A stretch of 64,000 nucleotides of DNA from Halocaridina rubra. Lineage: Eukaryota > Arthropoda > Malacostraca > Decapoda > Atyidae. How positions within the stretch are numbered: position 1 is the stretch's first letter; each line of letters opens with the position of its first letter. Below, one piece after another: positions 57,639 through 64,000 of the stretch. The stretch lies in NCBI GenBank assembly GCA_037179515.1, contig JAXCGZ010001892.1:50001-114000 (forward strand), in the 5' to 3' direction. Under the pieces are notes generated by a model. That model searched no databases. It was not told the DNA's origin and was given only the letters and a program-made list of their open reading frames with translations. Position numbers and translations under genes: made by a program.

Positions 57639-58215
57639 AACAGGTATCGTTCTCGTTTCACGAAACGCTGGTTGCTTTCATATCGAAATAGGTGTCGTTA
57701 TCATTTCACGAAACGTTGGTTGCTTTCATATCGAAATAGGTGTCATTCTCATTTCACGAAACGTTGGTTGCTTTCATATCGAAACAGGTGTCATTATCAT
57801 TTCAGAAAACGTGGGTTGCTTTCGTACCGAAACAGGTGTCGTTCTCATTTTGCGAAACGTTGGTTGTTTTTATATCGAAACAGATGTTATTCTCATTTCA
57901 CGAAACGATGTTTGTTTTCAGACCGAAACAGGTGTCGTTCTCTTTTCACGAAACGTTGGTTGTTTTAATTTCGAAACAGGCGTCATTCTCATTTCAGAAA
58001 CGTTGGTTGCTTTTATATCGAAACAGGTGTCATTCTCACTTCACGAATCGTTGGTTGCTTTCATATCGAAACAGGTGTCATTCTCATTTCAGAAACGTTG
58101 GTGGCTTTTATATCGAAACAGATGTCATTCTCGATTCTCAAAACGTTAATGCTTTCATACCGAAACAGTTGCCATTCTCATTTCACAAAACGTTGGTTGC
58201 TTTCGTATCGAAACT
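57639..58215. repeat. 48-bp minisatellite, about 12 units
   Basis: Units contain CGAAACAGGTGTCATTCTCA, TTTCACGAAACGTTGGTTGC and TTTCATAT. As 48 is a multiple of 3 the repeats stay open in several plus frames at once (for example 57540-57968 and 57740-58333, giving 16-residue repeats), but one-base deletions shift between them. I judge it non-coding. Confidence 0.9.
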
Positions 58216-58460
58216 ATTCTGTTCTCAGACTCGAATCTCACATGATCCTGTCCGTGTGTTGTCGTTGTTTAGAGATGGAAGGTATCAGTATAGGCATCAA
58301 GAAGTAAAACTTAAAAGCAAAAACCACTGTTAATCGCTAAGAGACAAGATAAGGAGACAACATTATAAACATGGTCTGTCTAATGCACAGCTGTTCGGCA
58401 GTGTTACCACATCCTCTCGCATTCAACTCTTTTTCTCATGCATAGTTTTTGGTCACAATT

Positions 58461-58595
58461 GCATCAATGACGACCTGAGATCTAAAGGTTTGTTGGGTGA
58501 TGAGGTATGGGAACAGGAACATATGGAGAACACTGGCCAGAAACACTGACCCCACATAAAAGTGGGAAAAGATGTAGTACAAGAAGAAGAAGAAG
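58461..58595 (+). repeat. RTE-like LINE 3' end, second copy
   Basis: GCATCAATGACGACCTGAGA through CACATAAAAGTGGGAAAAG and a GAAGAAGAAGAAG tail match 11699-11826 closely, with the same tail type. Strongly 5'-truncated. Confidence 0.9.
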
Positions 58596-58624
58596 CTTTC
58601 GGTCACTCCATGTCAAAATAATAT

Positions 58625-58770
58625 TCAAGGATAAATGCCTGTGGCCAGGGTTTAGCGAAAAACAGCGATCCCATATGGACAGGGGAAAAACAATTTCAAG
58701 GGAAATAACGGCTGCCAGGGTTTTCTATGAAAGAGATCCCATTTAAATAAGGGAAAAACATTCTATAAAA
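58625..58770 (+). repeat. Two diverged tandem segments resembling the same LINE end
   Basis: GTGGCCAGGGTTTAGCG ... GATCCCATATGGACAGGGGA and GCTGCCAGGGTTTTCTATG ... GATCCCATTTAAATAAGGGA are about 70 bp apart and resemble CTGGCCAGAAACACTGACCC ... AGTGGGAAAAG just upstream. Confidence 0.5.
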
Positions 58771-59015
58771 GGAGAATATATCTTGCACTTGTTTTAATTT
58801 CTTATTCACAACCTACGGTCACTCTCTTATTATTTGACAGTGAAGGTTAAGGGCCTGTTGCCAAGGGCTTCGGAAGGCGACTCAAAGACAAGATATAAAT
58901 ATTGCATGAAGTATTCCCTCTTGTGAATAGAACAAGAGGTAAGAAACTATGTTTAGAGCAAGTTTATATATAATTATATGTGTACTGATTCATGAAATAC
59001 AAACAATGCTTTATT

Positions 59016-59175
59016 ATTATTAATATTATTATTATTAGTAGTAGTAGTAGTAGCAGTGGTTGTAGTAGTAGTAGTCATAGTAGTAGTAATTTAGCACTGC
59101 CTTCTGGAGTTCTAAATTGCGGAGTACATCAAGCACATTATTATTATTGTTGTTGTTATTATTATTTTAAAAACA
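59016..59175. repeat. (ATT)n(AGT)n(GTT)n trinucleotide repeats
   Basis: ATT, then AGT, then a short non-repeat and ATT/GTT again. Confidence 0.85.
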
Positions 59176-59179
59176 CCAT

Positions 59180-60179
59180 TTATTTTTTTATCCAAAATTC
59201 AGCTAATTGCATTAAGTATATGAGACGGACAAACAATTTCTGCTCAGAAAAAAAAAATTAATTTGCCTGAAAATAATCGTAAATATTTTGTTTGATTTTA
59301 TTGAGAAAATTATAACACACTTTCAACTTTATATTATTTGAAATTCTGTATTAATAACCTGTCTAAACTGGGAATAAAATTTAATAAAATTATTTATATT
59401 TATTTAGTCTACTATATAGTGTAGAATCAGCTGTAGATGTCCCTAGTGACCACGTATACAGGGTCACATCACATCTCAATTGCAACTCCATTACCAACTT
59501 CCTCTAAGCCCCATCCCTACCAACACAGTAAAATAGGAGTCCCCTAGCCAAGCAGTCTCCCCTTACACTCGACAAGAAAAGAAGGGGGTAAGGGAACCAA
59601 ACCAGAGAGTCTCCCCCTTCCATGGACATGCAAGGAAGGGGGACAGGGAAGGGGACAGGGATCCTCATTTAACAGTGGGATGAGCAGCTCTGAATGAAAG
59701 GGGGGAGTGAATCACACCACCAGAAGAAATTTCTTGCCATAGGCTTTCGCCATAAATCTTTTAAACCAAATTATACGAAGTTTACGATTAATTTACACAT
59801 TTAATCATACTTATAAATCGCAGAAATATTATCAAATTTATATTTACATTTAAAAACAATTAAAGAAATAATTTAAAGGACGCAAAAATATAATCACTAA
59901 ATACAATTCTCGCAAGCTCTGGCAAGACCGCCTTGACCGTGATTGGTGGAAGCAGAGGCGTGGATATAAGAAGCCAATGAACGTGCAGATCAAAATATCG
60001 ATTTTTTTTTATTAGATCTCTACCTGGTATATATGAGAAATATATAGAATAAATACTTTTTAAACAATAATATCTAAATAGTGCTAAAGTTATAATAATA
60101 ATAATAATAACAACAACATATCTTACACCTTATGCTTAAATTCATTAAAATATACTTAAACAATACGGGTATTAAAAAT

Positions 60180-60180
<1 letters not shown>
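59180..60180. other. Unassigned sequence with a GC-richer patch
   Basis: 59430-59730 is less AT-rich than its surroundings (C-rich on the plus strand early, G-rich later). No gene recognised. Confidence 0.45.

Positions 60181-60212
<32 letters not shown>
60181..60212. repeat. (CA)n microsatellite
   Basis: About 32 bp CA directly at the 3' end of a LINE. Confidence 0.95.
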
Positions 60213-60214
<2 letters not shown>

Positions 60215-60215
<1 letters not shown>

Positions 60216-61330
60216 GTGTGATTACCTAATTGTGTTTACAGGAAAGAGCCCAAAGCTCGTATCTTCCCGTCTCCTGATCGGTTCCATTTTATACTTAGTG
60301 ATACTTATCATACCTGTCCTTAAAACTATGGATTGAGATAGCATTAACTACCTCCTCGCTTAGCCAATTCCAATTATCAACTACTCTTACACTGAAAAAG
60401 TATTTCCTTACATCCTGCGAAGAAGTTTTCTTACGAAGCTTCAAACTATGACCTCTAATTCTAGAGCCAGCCATATCAAAATATCGATCCCTATCCACTC
60501 TATCATAACCATGAAGGAATTTAAAGACTGTCACCATATCCCCCCTCACTCTTCTAGCTTCGAGTGATGGTAAGTCTAATTCCCTCAGCCTCTCATCATA
60601 ACTGAGATTGCGCATTTCTGGCACCAATTTCGTGGCATGTCTTTGAACTTTTTCAAGCTTAGCTATGTGCTTTTTCAAGTGCGGATTCCAAAAGGGGGCT
60701 GCATATTCGAGTTTTGGCCTCACATAGGTTACATAAATATTTCTGAACATTTCCTTGTCCATGTGCCTGAAGGCTACCCATACATTTGATAAGAATGCAT
60801 ATGCTGCCCTTACTATGCCATTTATATGTATTTCTGGAGACAAATCTGCCAGTATGTTTACTCCTAGATCTCTCTCATTTTCTGTCTCTTGAAGTTGTAC
60901 TCCAGCCACCGAGTAGTTAAGCTTGGGCCTTCTTGCACTTGTACCCATTCTCATTACCTTACATTTTGAAGTATTGAATTTCATTAGCCACTTTTCTGAC
61001 CACTCATGCAGATTATTTAGATCCTCCTGAAGTTCTCTACCATTGTTCTCGTTTTTTACTTTCTTCACAATCTTTGCATCATCTGCAAACATATTCATGA
61101 ATGAATTTGCAGACTCTGGTAGGTCATTTACATATATAAGGAACAAAAGTGGCCCTAAAACTGACCCCTGTGGAACTCCACTACTAACTCTTCTCCATTC
61201 AGACACTGAGTGTCTTACTCTAACCCTCTGTTCCCTTCCTTCTAAGTAAGTTTTTATCCATTTCAAAACATTTCCACCTATTCTAGCCATTGATTGCAGC
61301 TTCCTAATAAGTCTCCCATGTGGAACAGTG
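60215..61330 (-). pseudogene. CR1/Jockey-like LINE, copy vi: reverse transcriptase, 5'-truncated but open
   Basis: Minus strand, open to the stop at 60295. From TVPHGRLIRKLQSM (about 61327), WIKTYLEGREQRVRVRHSVS, SGVPQGSVLGPLLFLIYVND (RT block 4), MFADDAKI (catalytic block; usual xxDD), WLMKFNTSKCKVM, VAFRHMDKEMFRNIYVTYVR and C-terminal VVDNWNWLSEEVVN. About 330 residues without a stop; the endonuclease and the first RT blocks are missing. Upstream (61330-61467) the frame stays open but is unrelated, with a GC/CA repeat at the break. The 3' UTR ends CACAATTAGGTAATCACACG, then (GT/CA)n. CR1/L2 versus Jockey is not resolved by eye. Confidence 0.9.
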
Positions 61331-61659
61331 TGTCTCTGCGTGCGTGCGCGCGCGTGTATTTTTTTAGCCGCACGCAGAATTTCGAGACTCATAATGTCTT
61401 TATCAAAAACATTGTACCAGAATCTTGGAAATCTATTTTTGAACAAATATATAAAATAAAAACACAATTAACTCTGACAAAACAATTTACTTAAATTCGG
61501 AAAACCATTACATTGCTGCTTATATTAGTGAAAATAAAAATAAATAAATAAATTCCTAATACCTCGGTTAGTATTCATGAAAGCTTTCCAACTGCTTTGG
61601 GGAGCATTTACCTTAGCAATTAATCCATAAGCTAATGTAGGTCTTATGAGTGTATGTAA

Positions 61660-61953
<294 letters not shown>

Positions 61954-62278
61954 AGATATGCGAGCCAAGAACAGTTATAGCAATGCATGTACAGCTTACA
62001 TACAGTTATATGAACTCAATTAAACAGCCTGCATTAGGCTGTGCATTAAAAATAAAGACTATGCAGAGCATGTCACTGAAAGAGGTAGTGAGCTAGCATG
62101 CGTACTAACCAAGTTAATAGCAAAGATATTTCTAATATATACAGCAAACATTTATCAATGACATAGTTGTCTGCGTGTACATCGGTGATAAAAAAAATAT
62201 AAAATTTACAAATAAAAATTGACTTCTTTCTTTGTTAAAGGCAATATGATTCACTAATTCATGAATTTGAATTTGATT

Positions 62279-62456
62279 GTTTTTAAGTCACGGACTCCCT
62301 TTTCTATGAAGGGTTAAGAGGGTGCCTTCTTGTGAAGGTCTTTGGTTTTTGGAAAGTGTGACCGTTACCCTGAAACAATGCCCTTTTTAACCTTAAACCG
62401 TGAACCCTCGATATGACGAATCAAAGTGTGAGCGCTACCACTCGGCCACGGTGTCC
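62279..62456 (-). mobile_element. tRNA-derived SINE (family A), copy 12, old and diverged
   Basis: Minus orientation; TTAAGTCACGGACTCCCTTT to CGGCCACGGTGTCC with many substitutions and small deletions. The most diverged of the 12 copies. Confidence 0.85.
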
Positions 62457-64000
62457 CCAAGATTCTCTGATTTTTACTTATGCTTTTTGAAACTCCTCGG
62501 AGACAAAACACATTTCAAGAAATATTCTTGCTTGCTAGCTGACAAACATCATTACCCTTATCGAATCAGGGATATAATGATGCTGTTTTACCACTAACCC
62601 AACATATCTACATAATGGAATATTAGCTGAGCTCTGATGATTTGACAGCACCTATCGAAATAACGTTGCTACTTTCTAACTTGCTACGCCAATAAGTTGC
62701 TGTTTTCCACTACCTAAACATATCTTTATAATGGAGTCTGTCCTGAGGTCTGCTGAACAAACAATGGCTTCTACATGAGGGATGCTGTCTTTATTTCTTG
62801 CTATTTTCTTTTAATAGATAAAAGTTCAAAGAATGGACTTTATTATTTTAATCTAAGCTCCATCTCAAGAAAATAATGCTCCAACATTAACCCCATACAT
62901 CTAATGGCTTACAGAGATTGCTTAGGTAAAGAAAACTGATTAAGAAGTGGTTTTACGAAACAACACACAGACTTTAATAGCCATTTTATAACCATTTATA
63001 CAGTTATATAGAGTATACTGTACTTTCTATGTATCAAAATCCAATTATTCTCTCTCTCTCGCATGGTACAATAACAGACATTTCACACATACACTGATTT
63101 GTAGCTGAGAAACTCACACATTAATAAATTTCCATTTTTAACTTATTTACCAAATATCACACATGATTATATACAAGACATTCAGTCGAAAAATAACTTT
63201 TTCTGTAATTTCATGACCGAATTCACATCAGCTCAGACTGGTGTCATGTTTCCAAAATGGGGAAGATTCCAGAATCTGTCAGACCCTGCAACAAGGTCTT
63301 GTCTAATTTTGTAGCAATCCAAAAATACAAGAGACTTTCATTAAATAACTTCGGGCAGGGGTTATATATATGTCCGGCGATCATAAAACTATACGGTAAT
63401 TCTATAAGAAATATAGTGTCATGGTTTTCTTTGACATTTATGCAAATACAGTCCAAAATGGCTGGAAAATATCAATATCAGCTTAATTAAATAATTATGG
63501 TCTTTAGGATGAGTATTGTAATATATTGTACTCTAAGTTCAAACACTACTACTACTAGTAATAATAATAATAATAACCACATCTTTTGAAATACAAACGA
63601 TACCAGTATATGTAAAAATACTCTGAGCTAATCTTCTCAGCTTGCAAAGAGCAATTCAGTACACCCTCGCTTTTAAGTCTTCCCAAAGAGCTGGTGTCAA
63701 TGAGAAAAGTCTACACTTCCTCAAACACTCCACATGGTTCACCTACGAAAAAATGCTGAACAAAGGCGTTTGAAAAATATTGTAAAAATGCAAAATACTT
63801 CCTCCAATGCTCCATGTGGTTTGCCCATGATTGAAGCGTATTGAAAACACTTAAAGATATAGTACAATGGGGCAATAATTTCTCAGACATGCCAATTTGT
63901 TCATCTTTGAAGACAGTGGAACATAAGTACTTAAAAAATGGTCCTAATCTCCTCTGTAATAGGGGTGGCTGCGTCAAAGCACATAACAATTCATACGACA
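62457..64000. other. Unassigned sequence; small internal duplication at the end
   Basis: Nothing recognised. Near the end, ACTTCCTCAAACACTCCACA (about 63714) and ACTTCCTCCAATGCTCCATG (about 63807) are diverged copies about 92 bp apart. A 92-codon minus frame (63711-63989) runs through both; no family recognised. Confidence 0.4.

Noticed and set aside
57540..58333. Repeat protein gene with 16-residue repeats
   Set aside because: Open in more than one frame because of the 48-bp unit; single-base deletions move the repeat between frames; no start or splice context.
59930..59990. CCAAT/TATA promoter
   Set aside because: GATTGG, TATAAG and CCAAT occur close together, but no transcript start, open frame or donor follows on either strand.

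Overview
The window looks like nuclear DNA of an arthropod, most likely a decapod crustacean (a penaeid shrimp would fit). That is an inference. It rests on the animal exon/intron structure, an AT-rich background, a very heavy load of dinucleotide repeats ((TA)n, (GA)n/(CT)n) and (ATT)n, and several dispersed SINE/LINE families. I see no bacterial gene, rRNA, intact tRNA gene, CRISPR array or virus-like gene.

The only host gene I can support is on the minus strand, about 22901 to 5869: a mitochondrial-type glycerol-3-phosphate acyltransferase (GPAT1/GPAM-like). I placed 12 coding exons by hand. All junctions are GT...AG, the phases agree at every junction, and the total is 2685 nt (894 codons plus stop). 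The acyltransferase motifs HX4D, GGFFIKRR, FIEGGRTRTGK and VPIAINYD fall in exons 4 to 6. Exon 7 carries a Ser/Pro-rich insert. Exon 11 can be read through into an open 113-codon extension whose stop overlaps an AATAAA, a possible second C-terminus.

Layout: 1-2.3 kb, a 291-bp TA-flanked MITE and unassigned sequence. 2.3-2.65 kb, two copies of a dispersed repeat (family B). 2.65-5.87 kb, AT-rich sequence that may hold the GPAT 3' UTR. 5.87-22.9 kb, the GPAT gene; its introns hold two Tigger-like DNA transposons in tandem, an inverted pair of family B repeats, an RTE-like LINE 3' end, a second LINE fragment filling one intron, and two more TA-flanked MITE-like elements. 22.9-29.9 kb, mostly unassigned. 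29.9-64 kb, a repeat-rich region: 12 copies of a tRNA-derived SINE (several with clear target-site duplications), six fragments of one CR1/Jockey-type LINE (one with about 330 open RT codons at 60.3-61.3 kb), a dense (GA)n cluster (30.5-35.4 kb), a 23-bp-period repeat with CACGTG motifs, a three-unit tandem of tRNA-like sequence, a minisatellite of about 37 units of 47 bp (53.3-55.0 kb), and a 48-bp minisatellite of about 12 units (57.6-58.2 kb). A TATA-like box with a possible non-coding first exon lies on the minus strand at about 55.25-55.47 kb.

I did not find a convincing new multi-gene system. The observations most worth checking are the possible alternative GPAT terminal exon, the tandem/foldback transposon structure inside GPAT intron 9, the tRNA-like triplet, the CACGTG repeat and the candidate upstream first exon.
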